Assembly: GCA_003313425.1 (NCBI GenBank)
Contig: NHZP01000023.1
Span: 930,001 to 994,000, forward strand
Length of the DNA stretch: 64,000 nt
Direction of reading: 5' to 3'
Source of the DNA: Pseudopyrenochaeta lycopersici
Taxonomy: Eukaryota; Ascomycota; Dothideomycetes; Pleosporales; Pseudopyrenochaetaceae
Under the pieces are notes generated by a model. It did not search any database. It was not told the DNA's origin and saw only the letters and a program-made list of their open reading frames with translations. Below, piece after piece: positions 48,070 through 60,590 of this stretch. Position 1 is the stretch's first letter. Each line of letters begins with the position of its first letter. A program made the position numbers and the translations under genes.

Positions 48070-49191
48070 TCTAGTGTGTGTTGGTCAAGAAAACGGAAGA
48101 ACTTTGGTTTACGGTTTGCGTATAGACTGGATAGACAGGATAGAGATGTTAACACGAATGGAGTTATTGGTTCATTCAATTATTCAATCAGTTATTTAAA
48201 GTAGTATACCTAGTACATAATTCAAAATAGCACAAAGAATGCCCCTCCTATCATTGAAAACAATTAGTAGCTAATTAAGCTTGTCAAGTTAATGTCTAAC
48301 CCTATACTTCAGCCTCTTTGTCCGCAATCAAGGCTTAGACGCCCCAAGCACCCCGCTCTCTCATCTCCCTTCAATAACTCAGACTAGTTTTTCTTCCTTC
48401 CTATCTAGATTAGCTTAAGCATTCACGGCTATTCCTTCTAGAAAGTTCCTCTAGTGCAAAGTTTGGTTTGCAGAGATATTTTGCTTAAGCCTGTAGTTTA
48501 ATATTGTCCCTGGAAGAAATTTAACTCGTAACTATATGATGCCTATTGTTAAGACATGAAGATTACTCTAATTTCCTAATTGCAATCCCCTTGCTCTAAT
48601 GCGCATATCTGGAATCTCTTTCATACATCTCTTAGTGAGCAAGGATATAGACAGAGTACTTGCAAAAGTCGCTAAGACCAAGCGTGGCGGTGAAATCTCA
48701 GTAGCTGTCCAGTTTGGAAGTGGAGATATATCGATATCTGTCTGTAGAATTAAGAGGTGCTCGTACTTCGCTACAGTGGCAACACAGAAGCGCACTTTAG
48801 CAATACAACATTCGGAAGCTTTCTTTTGAATGCAGGCCTCGGTCGAATAGGAGGGGAGCTGGGCTGCAATCGTCGAGTGATTAGCCCTAGGCCACTAGGT
48901 CCTACGTATGTGCTTCTTTGTGTATTATCGACATTAAATTTATATTCGTCTTGATATTGGCGAGTGTTTTGCTCTGAGCTAGTAAAGGAATTGGGATAAC
49001 ATGCAGCTACGCGATTTGGTCGCTGAGCCACAGCACTACCGGTAACAGGCGGAACAAGGTTCAGCTCCAAACCTTACACTTCTAGAATTGAAGTAACATT
49101 CAACTCCAACCTGTACATCAAAATCATGCGACCACGTAACCCCGCCGCCCCTTTTCCCCAACTTTAATTTTCCAATTTATACCTTCTACAA
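48070..49191. other. Intergenic region
   Basis: No gene is supported over about 1.1 kb. Overlapping frames of 65-99 codons on both strands at 48568-49070 share the same DNA and show no conserved motif. A CT-rich segment and TTTATACC near 49176 precede the next relic. Confidence 0.5.
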
Positions 49192-50450
49192 TGTTGTTCA
49201 TTCTTAATTATCGCCTCTCCATTCTCGTTGTCAGCCGGGCTATCTGTGCTCTTGCATTGGTGGCACCTCATGCAGCAGCGGTGGACTGGCCCCCGAACAG
49301 GCTTAGTGTGATATTTCCCAGGGGAAACGGCTGCCGTACTGACGACAAATCACAGTAGGCCTTACGTTTACTAGTGATCAAAGCGTAGAAATATACGTTC
49401 CATATGTCGAAAGTGAAGACGTTGCTGGCATAGGCCTCAGCAAATACGCTTGGAGCCATCCGAATAGATCAACCACTCCTGCTGCTGACGCGAAGTATCT
49501 CGAACCGCTTCACAGTGCGGCAATGAAAGATCTCCCTATCTATGCAGACCTCATGAAAGGAACACCGAAAGATCAGGACCATTCTCACAGAAGACTAGAT
49601 TGGTGTGTGGAGTGACTGATTATACCGATACGGATTGAACCCGTTGTAGTGACAGGCCGAAAATTTACGAGCAGCCAAACGGGGCAAGAGGAACAGCGAG
49701 AGCTTTCTACTGACAGATACATTACCAAACATTTCTCAGCTTTACAACGCGGTTAAAGGATGGTCAAATTGCGAATAGTGATAACCAACCAGTTCCTAGT
49801 GTTCATCATATAGCAACCCCGGCTATTACACTCACGATTCGGCGGAGCCAAGCGTCTATGGTGTGAGCGCCAATATCCTCTCGTCCGCCTTATGGGAGAA
49901 GTCGGAATGACTTTTCCATCTGCACGGTTGGTATCGTTCACGTTCAAGGCGCCCGATTCGCTGAATAGCGATACAGAGTTACAGTATCGCAAGTCGAGCG
50001 ACAAGCTGTGGACAGCTGTGAATAAAGGCGCAAGTGTGAGTATTGGCAGTGGCTGCAGTCAAAACATGTTTCTTGGAACCTCCTTTGGACGCAGATACCA
50101 CCAAACCGACTACGTTCACAGTCAAGAAGCCTCCTAAAAGCAGGAGAATAAGCAAGATAAGGTAAATGAATATTCTATTCCGAGTGAAAATTTTGAAGAC
50201 GGCCCTGACTTACCAGAGTCTGCACCTGCGGGCATTACAACCATCTCTATCGACGATAGTAACGAGAATGGAGACGATGAACAAGGCGAAAGCTGCCCTA
50301 CTGATAAATATCGTTTTAGGAATTGAAACTCAGATGTATCGAGTATGGAGTCCTTTCTTTTGCAACGGTCGTCTGCCAGCGGCCTGACAAAAATCATCAG
50401 CGTCGTCGTTACCGGCTCCTCTAGTCTTAATGTTAGCCAACACGGTTAGC
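49192..50450 (+). pseudogene. Relic of a secreted protein, frameshifted
   Basis: ATG 49192 starts MLFILNYRLSILVVSRAICA then LALVAPHAAA, a clear signal peptide, and reads to a TAG near 49356. A neighbouring frame then continues GLTFTSDQSVEIYVPYVESE and SKYAWSHPNR to a TGA near 49615. Further on, YTHDSAEPSVYGVSANILSS and MTFPSARLVSFTFKAPDSLN (about 49830-49960) and an acidic SIDDSNENGDDEQGE tail (about 50250-50300) are coding-like in shifting frames. It looks like one gene broken by several indels. The family was not recognised, and introns could explain part of the shifts. Confidence 0.4.
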
Positions 50451-50553
50451 TCCTCACGTGCTCTGTTATATAAGCATCCACAGGGTATATAGTTCCCTTG
50501 TGTCTCATTTGATAGGAGTTAACCTAGTTCCTCCTGCCTGCTGCCCGCCAACA
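50431..50553 (+). repeat. Probable 5' LTR of the Copia element
   Basis: The sequence starts TGTTAGCCAACACGG and ends CCGCCAACA just before a primer-site match. It contains TTATATAAGC near 50467. There is no second copy in the window because the 3' end is lost, so the boundaries are provisional. A length of 123 bp is short but possible. Confidence 0.5.
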
Positions 50554-50566
50554 GTTATGAGCCTGG
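50554..50566 (+). promoter_or_regulatory. Primer binding site of half-tRNA type (initiator tRNA-Met)
   Basis: GTTATGAGCCTGG is complementary to the anticodon arm of initiator tRNA-Met (GGCTCATAAC). This is the site used for priming by copia-type elements that employ a cleaved tRNA. It lies immediately after the LTR end. Confidence 0.6.
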
Positions 50567-50770
50567 TTTGCACCTCCTAAGCTACGTAACTCTGCACGAA
50601 TATAGCTTTAGACGTGTAACTGATAATAACTACGTTTACCTTTACCCGTTGTGTCTATTAACAGCTAGGTTAGCGTTAAAGACCTATATAGTCAACAAGT
50701 GTCGCTATTTAACTAGAACTGTTACTCTCTGCATAGAGATTAGTTTAGTAATTAATTACTAAGATCACGA

Positions 50771-53700
50771 TGTTGTATAACGACGCAGGAGTTACACGAG
50801 TAACTGTTTTACTAGATAAACTAGCCGACTGGGAGTTATAGTTCTAGCTATGACGAGAGAAAGCTATTGTAGATGGCATTTAGAAGTACTACAACATCTT
50901 AAAACTAAAGGATAAGCTACTAAAGCTTAGAGAACTAACTAGACTGTTACCTAGCGATATACGGCTAGGAGTGATAGAGATTAGCTAGCTAGACGCAGCT
51001 GAGAAGGCATTATACAGTAATCTCCTTTAAGACTAGAGATACAAAAGAGCAGAGTATATAAAACTAAAGCAGAAGGATAGTAAGCTCCTTCTTAACATCA
51101 GCCGTACAATTGCTACTTAACACCTTTACCTTATTAGCTGAAAAGATAAGGCGTACAATCAACTAGTTACTCTTAAGAAGTAGTTTACGCTAACAGCTGC
51201 CTTACGAAGTAGAGAGCTAACTATTAAATATTAAGCTCTGTAGGATAGTCCTTAGAGTTAAGATCTTAAGTAATAGCTTAACGACTAGATTTATATTACT
51301 AACTAAGGCAGAGAGGCAGGTCTCCCTAAAATAACAGGTTATTAAGCTTAAGAGGATTTCCTAACATCTATTAGGATAATTACCCCTAAATAAGTAGTAT
51401 TATTACACTATAACCTTATTAAAAAGGAGACCTTAGATAAGACGAATAAGATTTAACCTCTAGCAGACTATATAGCTTAGTTTAGGGTTTATTATTAATA
51501 AATTAGCCCTAGTATAACGTTACTTAGCACGTTTATAATACTTAGTATTTTAAATAGAATAGACTAGAAAGACTAGAAGGAGTAGAGATTATTAAAATTA
51601 GCTTATAAGCTAGAATATCTCTGCGGAGGTATGTATTAGTATAGGGAGTGCTAGTACCTGTTTCTAGATTATCTAAAGAGACTAGCGAGCTTTTAACCTG
51701 TTAAAGCTGTACAGGATAAGATAGCTAAGGCCTTAAAGAACCTAGAGCAGGTTAAAAGGATTAATAAGCTCCTCGCTTGTTACAGTAAGAAAATTAAGGG
51801 CGTAGATAAGCTAATAAGCCTTAACGGTAGAAAGGAGAGCTAAGGGGGCAGTTTTGCGACCTACAGCTCCTTCTCTGTTACCTAGGTGTAACTAAAAACG
51901 CTGCTAACGATTATTAATTAATAGATCCCTAACCTAGGCTTAAATATCTATATATGTAATTTAAGGAGGTTTAGCTGGCGAGAGATAAGGTAGGTAACAG
52001 CTTAGGAAACAGTGCTTACAGGAGACTTAATCCTAGTAATACAGGCCTAGGGAGAGGTTGTATTTAAGGTTAATTAACTATCTAGAATAAGTTAGGTTAA
52101 GCTAACTAATATAGCTCTTATAGAAGGCTTCTTTATAAACGTTATAAGCCTCTTAAGATGCTAAGAGATAGGTATTTAGTTTAACTTAGGACGAGATGTT
52201 ATATATAAGCAGCATCTGTTAAACGTTACATGCCTACTTAGGTATAGAGAAGGACACTAGATCGTTAATACTAACGAGAACGATTATCTAGCACTAAGTA
52301 GCTTCGCAACAGCTCTTCGAGGAGCGTATAAGGTCTCACGGGAAGATTGACGTCTAATTACTGTATCTTATATTAAAGCTTATGAGATGTTTGCACACGC
52401 AAGTAAGGAGGCGATTAACTACTTAAATGTAAACGTACGAGGAATTAACCTTAAGTAAGGAGCTTAAGCACCGTAGCTGCGAGAATGCGTGACCTGCATT
52501 AAGTTAAAATTAACAGCTTAGGTTAGCAGGCGTTAATTAGATAATTAAGCTATAAGGCCTTTCTATAGGATTATAGTTAATCTTATATAGCTAATCTTAA
52601 TAGGAGAAACGTGCTATAACAGAGATTATTACCTCCTGCATACTATATGCGAGTTCTTAAGGTAGCATAAGGCAACGGCTCTTACTAATAAAACACTACC
52701 TGTTGTAATAGCAGCGTTACAAGCGCTAATAAATAAGATTGAACGCTAGTATAGATATACTGTTTTTATCCTTAAGGTTAACGGCGATCGCGGATATAGC
52801 TTACAGCTCTATAAGATCGCGAGGCAGGCTAGCCTTAAGGTTAAGCTTTAAGCCCCTAATACGCCTAAACAGCTAGGAGCCGCAGAGTAAGCAGGGAACG
52901 TAATTATAATAAGAGTAAGATTACTTTAAATTAAGGCAGGACTGCTAAAGTTACTATTAAATAAGCTAGCAGTTACAGCAGCTTAAATCATTAATATTAC
53001 TCCTACTAAGTTAATCGCATAGAAGACGCTATATAAGCTAGTCTATAGTAGGCAGCCTTTAGTTACCTACTTCTTACAGATAGGCTGTAAAGCCTGTGTC
53101 CTAAATAAGAAGCTAAAGAAAGTAGATAAGCTTAAGTCTTATATATTTATAGGATACCTTATAGGGTACGACTTAACGAATATCTTCTGCGTCTAGCTGC
53201 TAAAGAAGAGCTAGGTAATACGCGTAAGAGACGTAATATTTTAGAAGAATAGCCTTTTTAACAACTACAAGAAAGCTGAGAGAGAAGCTATTATACAAGA
53301 AGATATTAACTATCTTAACATACCTTAGGTATAGGAGATAGAGGCTAATTAAGAGATACTGCAGAACTAGAGGCATCAGCTTAATAATGAGACAGCTCGT
53401 TCTACAGAGATAGCTAAAAATAATATAGTAGCAGAGTTCTATAAGGACTAGGGCTTTCTACTAACACTAGAACTATTAGATTATAGTACTGCACTACCTT
53501 AACAGGAGGTAGACGACGATAGAGAATTAGGCTGAGCTACAGAGCTAGTAGAATAAGTTAGTGCTGAAGATTAAGGTACTAAGGAACAGGTTCAAGAACA
53601 GCTGCTTAATAAGCTGCAGACATATTATAAGGATAACACGTCTATAGTTATAAGTAGACCAGATAGACTAAGTAGGCTAGATAGACTACTTAGGCTAGCT

Positions 53701-54523
53701 ACAACAGGTAGGCGAGGCTAACTACAAAAGCTACTATCTGAGTAGCCTAGAGGATAGAGTAATATATATAACTATGTACTAGATTGTTAGCAGAATAATA
53801 TACTAAAGATAGCTAATCCTGCTATTAGAAGTAGTAGTAATATTATAGAAGGGAAGAGAGCTAGGAGGCTAGCTAACTAGGCCCTAGCTACATACTACAG
53901 AGCATTCGCAGTAGTATTAAATCTAACAGCTCCTTTGAAGCTCGCAGGTGAGATACCTAGGTTAAGGCTACATCGTAACTAACTGCTAGAGCCGCTAAAG
54001 CGATAGAAGGAAGTAAAGGATTATCTATTTAGTGCTAAGTTTAGAGAGGTAGCACGAGCAGAGCTTAACAGCTGCTAGTTAAAAGATTACTTTAAGCGTA
54101 CAGAGGTTACTATAACAACAGCAGATGCTAAGGTTCTACCCCTAATGTAGGTGTTCTTATATAAGTTTAATAAAGACAGGTACCTATATAAGTTTAAGGC
54201 GCGTATATATGTACGAGGAGACCTGCAGGAGGCATAGGGTAAGACGTATGCTGCAATGTTAGCTATTAAGGTCTTTTAATCTCTTATAGCACTAGCAGTA
54301 GTATTTAACCTAAAGATATTTTAGTTTAACGCCCTAAACGCCTTTCTTAACGCTTAACTACTACGTAAGATATACTATTATACGCCTAAAGGGTTTACAG
54401 ACAAGTTTAGTAAGCTTCTTAAGCTTTAGCGAGCGCTCTATAGCCTTAAGGAAGTACTACTGCTGTAGTACTAGGAGCTCTTATTAACCTTAAAGAAGCT
54501 TAGGTAAAGGCCTACTCAGGTAT
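50771..54523 (+). pseudogene. Gag-pol of the Copia element, RIP-degraded and truncated
   Basis: The frame starts MLYNDAGVTRVTVLLDKLADWEL. Gag ends with a possible knuckle region LCGGMYQYRECQYLF near 51620-51660. Integrase follows with YLLHTICEFLR (52630), VNGDRGYSLQLY (52770) and QAPNTPKQLGAAE (52850), then the GKS-like module KLKSYIFIGYLIGYD (53120). RT is visible as AAMLAIKVFQSLIAL and FNALNAFLNAQLLRKIYYYTPKGFTDKF near 54250-54400, which is the Ty1/Copia signature. RIP stops occur throughout (TAA and TAG for Gln and Trp). The protein ends at the 54523 junction. Confidence 0.78.
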
Positions 54524-54757
54524 GCCGCTAGGGAATGCCCCCCTCTCCTAAACTAAACCCTTTTGGGAAGTCATTGCCTCTTCCAGCCAAACCCCCTCGC
54601 ATCTCATGCGACCTCTCTACGCGCACACATGTTACGCGTTAACGCGCTTTTGCTTGCTAACTTATCACGAACATCCTTCTCCCCGACTACTACAGCTTAC
54701 TGATTAGCTCTATCTTACTGCGTACTCCTCGTACTTCTTACTGGCCGTAGAGCTGCT
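54524..54757 (+). other. Junction and 5' flank of the OrsD-like gene
   Basis: There is an abrupt change from Copia RT to C-rich sequence at about 54524. Short CT-rich runs lie upstream of the next ATG. No repeat ends were seen, so the nature of the junction is unknown. Confidence 0.4.
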
Positions 54758-57700
54758 ATGACAGCTTAACTCGGATTAAGAGAGCTCCTTGAGCAGCTCA
54801 ATCTCCACGTTAACGAGCCTAAGCCAGTTATTATCTGTCGCCTGTGCAAATTTGCTCTGCATAGCACTAGCAAGTCTATCGCTAATTATGTAGTTAAAAA
54901 ACACAACTATTCTAGGTATATAACGAAGCAGCTACGCGAACTTCTTAAACCGTACAACATCCTAGGCCTAAGAGAGCTCTGCCTGCGACCAGACTACTCT
55001 CCGCCCTATCCCTATCTTGCTAATTACCTTGGAAATGCGTGTAAGCATTATAGCTATAAGACGACGAGCATCGACCTTATAGGTCGCTATTTATCTGCTA
55101 AGCACGGCGTGAAGCGCAAGTCCTTAATATGGCTCCACGATTATGTTAGCCAAGGCCTGATGCTCTAAAGCTGGGACTATAATGGGGCGTACAGTTATTA
55201 GATTGTGAAACAGGATCGTACATCTGCTACTTACAGTTCTGTCGTTGATAGCAGCTTGTAACAGACCTCTGCACCGCGCCTGCAGCGCCTTAAACAGCTA
55301 CATCTTAAAGAACTTGAACGCATGAATCGTCGTCGAACAAATGCAACCAATGACCTTGGCGGTTGCGACATGGCTTTGAACACGAACTGGATGCGACGCA
55401 CTGGATAGGCGGAAACCTTCGCTGGTGCAGAGTGCAGGCTCCTTGTGCAGCTCGCGCAGATCCCTGTCGTCATGGTGCAGAATCTGCACCTCGGACTCTA
55501 CGGAGGCGTGGACCTATACAGCTGCAAGGAAGATAAGTATAGACTAAGCCTTCTAGTCGCAGCGCTAGACTAAGTCTTTGATTGATGTGAAGACACAGTC
55601 CGCTATACCGATATTTTAATCTAGTGTCTGCTTTGTAGTTTATACCCTAATCGCACGTACAAGGCGCCTTTTAAGTTAGTTAGTCGCAAGGCAACTACCT
55701 AAAGATACAGAAGGATCTTTAAGATGGTTTTCTGTTTCTGTGTGCGCTTCTAGAGGCTAGACAAGTACGCACGATAAAACCTTCTACGCAGGTCTCTTAC
55801 CAAAGAGCAAGATAAGTCGCTGCACCAACTGTGGTTTGACCAGGCATAGTCCCTTATGCCCGAGATGAAGACAAAGGAGGCAGAGCCGCGCGCATACCAA
55901 TTAAAATTAGGCCCTCCAAACTTAGAAACCTAGGAATTGATTTTAGAAGATAAGAGCAACAAGTCTGCCTCCGTCATTACAGACAATAGTAAGGAAGAGT
56001 TCAAATCAGCAGAAAGTCTACTAATAACTGTATTAGAATTTAAGGAGCCTTCTAAAAGTTATAGTTTCTTAAAAAGGAATAGCAGAGAAGCTCTTTCCTA
56101 GGCTGAGCGCATAAAGCGCCGCTAGTCTACTAGTATAGCCCACGCTGCAAGTACTCTAGATTTAAGAAAGGATTATAAAACTCCTTAACCCTTTAAAAAA
56201 AAGGAGGCGATATAGAGTAGCCTACTAGAAGATATGCTCTTCCGCTTTATATATTTTCTATTAACAGAGGAATATAAGGATAGCACGCTGTCCTCTACTC
56301 TTCTGATATACTCCAGCGGTGTTCTTAGCTTAACTTAAGGTAGCTCTACATTTGAACGCGCAGGGAATTATACGTCAAAATTATCTGCTATAATCTATTG
56401 CGTTTAAATAATTATCCTTAAAGCTACTCTTCCTTAGTTTACTTATGTTAGCCTAGGTTGGAGCGTTAGACCACGCTATAGACAAGTAGAGCTCCTTAAT
56501 TAGGCCTGTAGAAAAAATTTGTGCCTAGGATCGCCAACGCCAATAAATAAGCTTCTTAGCCTACGCGATTACGGGAGGGTAAGCAGTTACTTAGAAGGGC
56601 CCTTATTCCGCGTAACTTAGAGCCAAGACAGCTAGGTCGTCTCTTAGGAAAAACATAGCCTTTCTATAGCGAAGTTCTGTCAGATCAGCCACGACTCTAT
56701 TTAAGACACTTTAGCAGTATGCAGTAAACTTATATATAGTTAGAGTCCGCTAATTAATCTGGGTAGCATTCGTGACTATCTTGCTAATACTTCCGCTGGC
56801 TATTCCTTTATGACTGACAGTGCGAATAGCCTCTCAGAATCGTACCTAGAGCTATCTCGCAGGGCTTCCTTAGCGACGGTTAATAGACTACTAGCTAATA
56901 ATAACTAGGACAACCAAGCGGTCCGCCGGTACCTAGAGCTATACAGTTAAATAACTAAGCTAATAATGTTATCGCTGTATTTACTAGGAGGACAGGCTCC
57001 AAGGGGAACAGAACTGTTAGCGCTCAAGCACTGCAACAGATCTTTAACATCTCGTAGTGTGTATGTATATTCACGTAAGATGGCGCTGATCTTTAGGCAC
57101 GCTAAGTCCCGGCGCTCGACTAATCATAAGTTCTACGTAGTAAGATTTATGCTAGATAAAGTTAGTCAGCTTCTCTACTATTATCTTGTGTTCATTCAGC
57201 TATTTGTATGTATACTCTATCAAGAGTTCCACGCAGGGGACATTAATAGCACGCTTCTCTTTTTATTACCGACTGTTCTAAAAGAGCTATTAAAGACGTC
57301 AGTGCTTACAAAGGCACTTAAGCGTTAAACTACAAGTACTGTAGGTTTCTAATTAAGCGTTAGGACATATTAACAGCTAGTAATTGCAGTAACTAATAAA
57401 CATATTCAACACATATTAGAACCTTTTAACAGGCATAACAACTAAAGCACAAAGGCAGATCCGAATATAGCATATGCATAGCAGAGTAGGCACAGACTAC
57501 TGCAAAGAGGCATATTATATAGAATTAATGGTGCATTCCCAGATACGCTTTAACCTGCGCTGCTTAATATTTACAAATAAGCATCGAACGAGTAGCACAA
57601 GTTTCTGCAGCTAGAACTAGCAGCTTATAACGCCTGTATTAAGACAATTAAAGGTTAAAAGCGTAAGGTAGCGTCTTCTTCTAGCAATAGTTCTCCAAAA

Positions 57701-59175
57701 CAGCGTTATACTACTCAGCGAACAGGCATAGATTTATCCCTACTAAATAAGCAAGCCCTCCTTAAGCCTATACTACACAAGATTGGCTAAGGCCCGTAGG
57801 TAAAGGAAGTTGAAGTTGCCTTTTACAAAAGCACACTAAAACAAGCATAGCTAGGTTGTATACCTATCTTTAGTCGCCTAAGTCACTTCAAGCGCGACAG
57901 AGTAATTAAGGAGAGGAAAAAGATTTTAGCCTACATTACGAGCGAAGAAGCAGAACTTAACAGACGCTTTAATTCCCGCCACCAGCTGCATAGTATAGAT
58001 AAAGAGTTTGTACGCTAGAGAAACATTAGCTACCAGCTTTATTACGCGGACAGTAGGAAGATAGAGCCCGATCACCTACTTAAGCACTACAACCGTCACC
58101 GTAGCTCCGCAAGAGCTCGACAAATTTTCAATTAGCTTTAAGCGCTTAAGCTTCCACGGCGCTTAAGGGGTGCTAGCTAGTGCGATTTATACTCTATAAC
58201 TGAATTTGTGTGTGCAGATATTATTACAGGCGTCCGGCTAGGTAACGCCAAGCACGAGGCTGAAAGAAGTTATTAGAGAGAGTAGGCGGAGAAGTCGCTT
58301 AACGGGGATAGGAAATGCCAAATAAAGCTAGTAGTAAAGAGGACTATTACTGCACTTTGTACTTACAATAAACACATCCTAGGAGCCTTTTTAATAGAAA
58401 GACTTAGTAAGGAGAACAGAGTAGATATCATAGCGAAGAATCAGGTAGAGTTCTAGTTCCAGCAACGCGTCTCTCTAGGTAGTAGTACAGTCTTAAGGCT
58501 TCTTTTCGTGTTTAAAATACTTATAAGTGCTTTCAACTTCAGACGATCCCAGCTATCAGCGACAAAGAGCCCTAATTTAAGCGTAATCTCCCCACTACTA
58601 TATAGTTACAGCTAGGACAACAACAATAAAGTATAGGGCTAGCACAACACGTTAAAGTAGTAGATAGGAAAATGTAGATTCTGTGCTAGACGCAGGCTTA
58701 AAGATACTAAGATCAATCACAGTTTAAGTAACTATAGGCGCGGGGGATTAACACAGCGGTCAATCCGCATAGGCGAAGCTATCTTTCTTGAAGGTTTCAA
58801 AGCGAAAGGTGGTTATGCGAGGTACGCTGTACCTCAAGAAATTTATGACAGGTAGGCAAAATTAAGCGACAGAGTCTAGAGAGAGCAACCTCTAGAACGT
58901 TATTAATACGGGCGCTTAGTATACAATACAGTTGTCGGGCTATACTAATATACTAATACAAGGTACGCCTTCGACTTATTAACAACAATAGAAGAGGAGG
59001 GTAAGGAGGAGTACCGTGACCTAGACGATGTTGACGTAACCATGTAGCTATGTAGGAAGTTGGTTGTTGCCAACATTAAAGGTACTAAGATGCTGCGACA
59101 GCTTTAGGTATAGACGCAAATGCTACAAAAGGCACGCTTAGAGTACTAAGATTTTAGAGTACTTTTAGGGTCGTC
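54758..59175 (+). pseudogene. OrsD-type (DUF3505) zinc-finger protein, helicase-like family without helicase
   Basis: A single plus-strand frame from ATG 54758 continues to about 59175 (roughly 1,470 codons) without a shift, broken by TAA, TAG and TGA codons at Gln and Trp positions. Near residue 27 is ICRLCKFAL with a following KKH (one C2H2-type finger), and near residue 100 NACKHYSYKT with AKHG (a second, one Cys now Tyr). Both fit the OrsD domain of fungal proteins. The open part 56966-57328 (residues about 737-857) contains GGQAPRGTELLALKHCN. NEWHKFLQL follows near residue 941. A Cys-rich tail begins CRFCARR at residue 1306 and includes RRGGLTQRSIRIGEAIFLEG. This order matches large subtelomeric helicase proteins, but no GKS or DExH motif is seen. 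Function is unknown. Confidence 0.6.
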
Positions 59176-60590
59176 ATAACGACGCTAGATCTCTACCAAG
59201 TAGCTAGAGTACAATAATGCTGCAGCATATCAGCCCTAGTTCTTCTAATAAGTACCCTTAAAAATATACTGTTACGAGAAAGAGCGAAGACATTAATTAA
59301 AATATACAGTTACTTACATTACGCGATGTCATTATAATTCTATTACTACTCGTGTAGAATACGCATCCTTAACCTTCAGACAGGTAGACAAAGGCTTAGA
59401 ACTACTTAATAATGCTTTCTTAAAGACTTTGGCGTCTTAGTCTGCAAGCAGCATAGTACTGCAGTCGTTAATCTCAACACGTATCCCCTGCAGCATCATA
59501 CTATGTACCTAAACTGTACCTTTAGGGTTATGTTAGGTTGCCCCTAGGGGCAAGAATTAAGTTAGCCTCCAGGGGCAAGACCCTAGGGGGGTTAACAAGC
59601 GTGGGAAGTAATACCTGCCCCTAGGGGCAAGATGCCTGTGCGAACAACGTAGCTTCGCGAACTTTAAAACTTTATATAGCCTTCCTACCTACCACTCTAT
59701 AGCGTGCCTATTCCATAAGAAGCTATTTTCCTAGGCTCTATTATACAAAAACCGCTCCTATAAAACGCAAAGGCGATAAAACGGCTGTTAAGGGAAGGAA
59801 GAAGTAACGAGTAGAGGTGAAAGATATAGACTCCGTTCACGAGCAGGCTGAGCCATATCAACTGGCTACTACTAGGTTTCCAATCGATGTGCTTACTTCA
59901 GAGTAGACAACTAGCACCAACCAGTCTATCAACAAACACCACAAGCGCCGCCTCTGCCAGACATTCAGAGAAGTAGGCGTCCTTCGCAGAAATGAAAGCC
60001 GCCGACTGCAGGTTGCTTGCACAAAAGCGCAAGTGCACCAGATACTTAACTATCTTAGGCTAAGAGAAAGCGGAGTTCCAAGCGATCGTAGTAGCCAGCG
60101 AACTAAGAGAGGAGATAATGCGGATTAGCTATCGTTTAAAGACTGGAGTAGCGTTGTTAGACAGAGGGCAGAACCTATGGCGTGCAACCATTGAGTAGAG
60201 GCCTTAAAGGAATATTTGCATGGTTCTCAGTCTGCGCATAGGGGGCGGTGGTGGATTAGTGACATCTACGACAAAGGTTCCATCCCTTAAGCCGCAGCAG
60301 CTAAGACGAGCTAACCCTAACAGCAGACGCAAAAAAAAAGCTTATAGGTAGCTATTATTAAGAGCTAAGTTTTTAGGACAGGCTCTTAAGTGGCCGGGAC
60401 TACGTCTAACCGAAAAACCTTGCCTAAATGCGAGATACTATTATTGTTCTACTACTAACTGTTAAGGTCTATAGGCAGGATATTTAAGTAGAAGCGTCCG
60501 CGAACTAATGCAGTCTTTAGGTCTAGTCTTAAGCAAAGACTACATAAAGAAGATTATCCACAATATGCTTGTAAGACTACGCTGTGTAAT
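59176..60590 (+). other. Degraded region with coding-like traces and GCCCCTAGGGGC palindromes
   Basis: No gene is certain. From about 59780 to 60330 one plus-strand frame reads RKKQRVEVKD-type charged sequence (KDIDSVHEQAEPYQLATTRF, LRLRESGVPSDRSSQRTKRG) with a few stops. This may be a RIP-damaged separate gene or the tail of the preceding protein. Palindromes lie at 59538-59553 and 59616-59629. Confidence 0.3.
59538..59629. repeat. Repeated palindrome TTGCCCCTAGGGGCAA
   Basis: TTGCCCCTAGGGGCAAGA occurs at 59538-59555 and TGCCCCTAGGGGCAAGA at 59616-59632. A partial copy, CCAGGGGCAAGACCCTAGGGGG, lies between at about 59569-59590. Each full copy is a perfect inverted repeat. They could form hairpins or bind a dimeric factor. 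Confidence 0.7.

Larger units (their letters stand above)
50431..54523 (+). mobile_element. Ty1/Copia element, 3'-truncated
   Basis: A probable 5' LTR, primer site, gag and pol up to the RT are present in plus orientation and RIP-mutated. The sequence stops inside RT at about 54523, where unrelated sequence begins, so RNase H and the 3' LTR are missing. Confidence 0.8.

Noticed and set aside
46549..48199. Several 65-121 codon frames overlapping the DUF7029-like gene
   Set aside because: All overlap the 515-codon frame on other registers and show no features.
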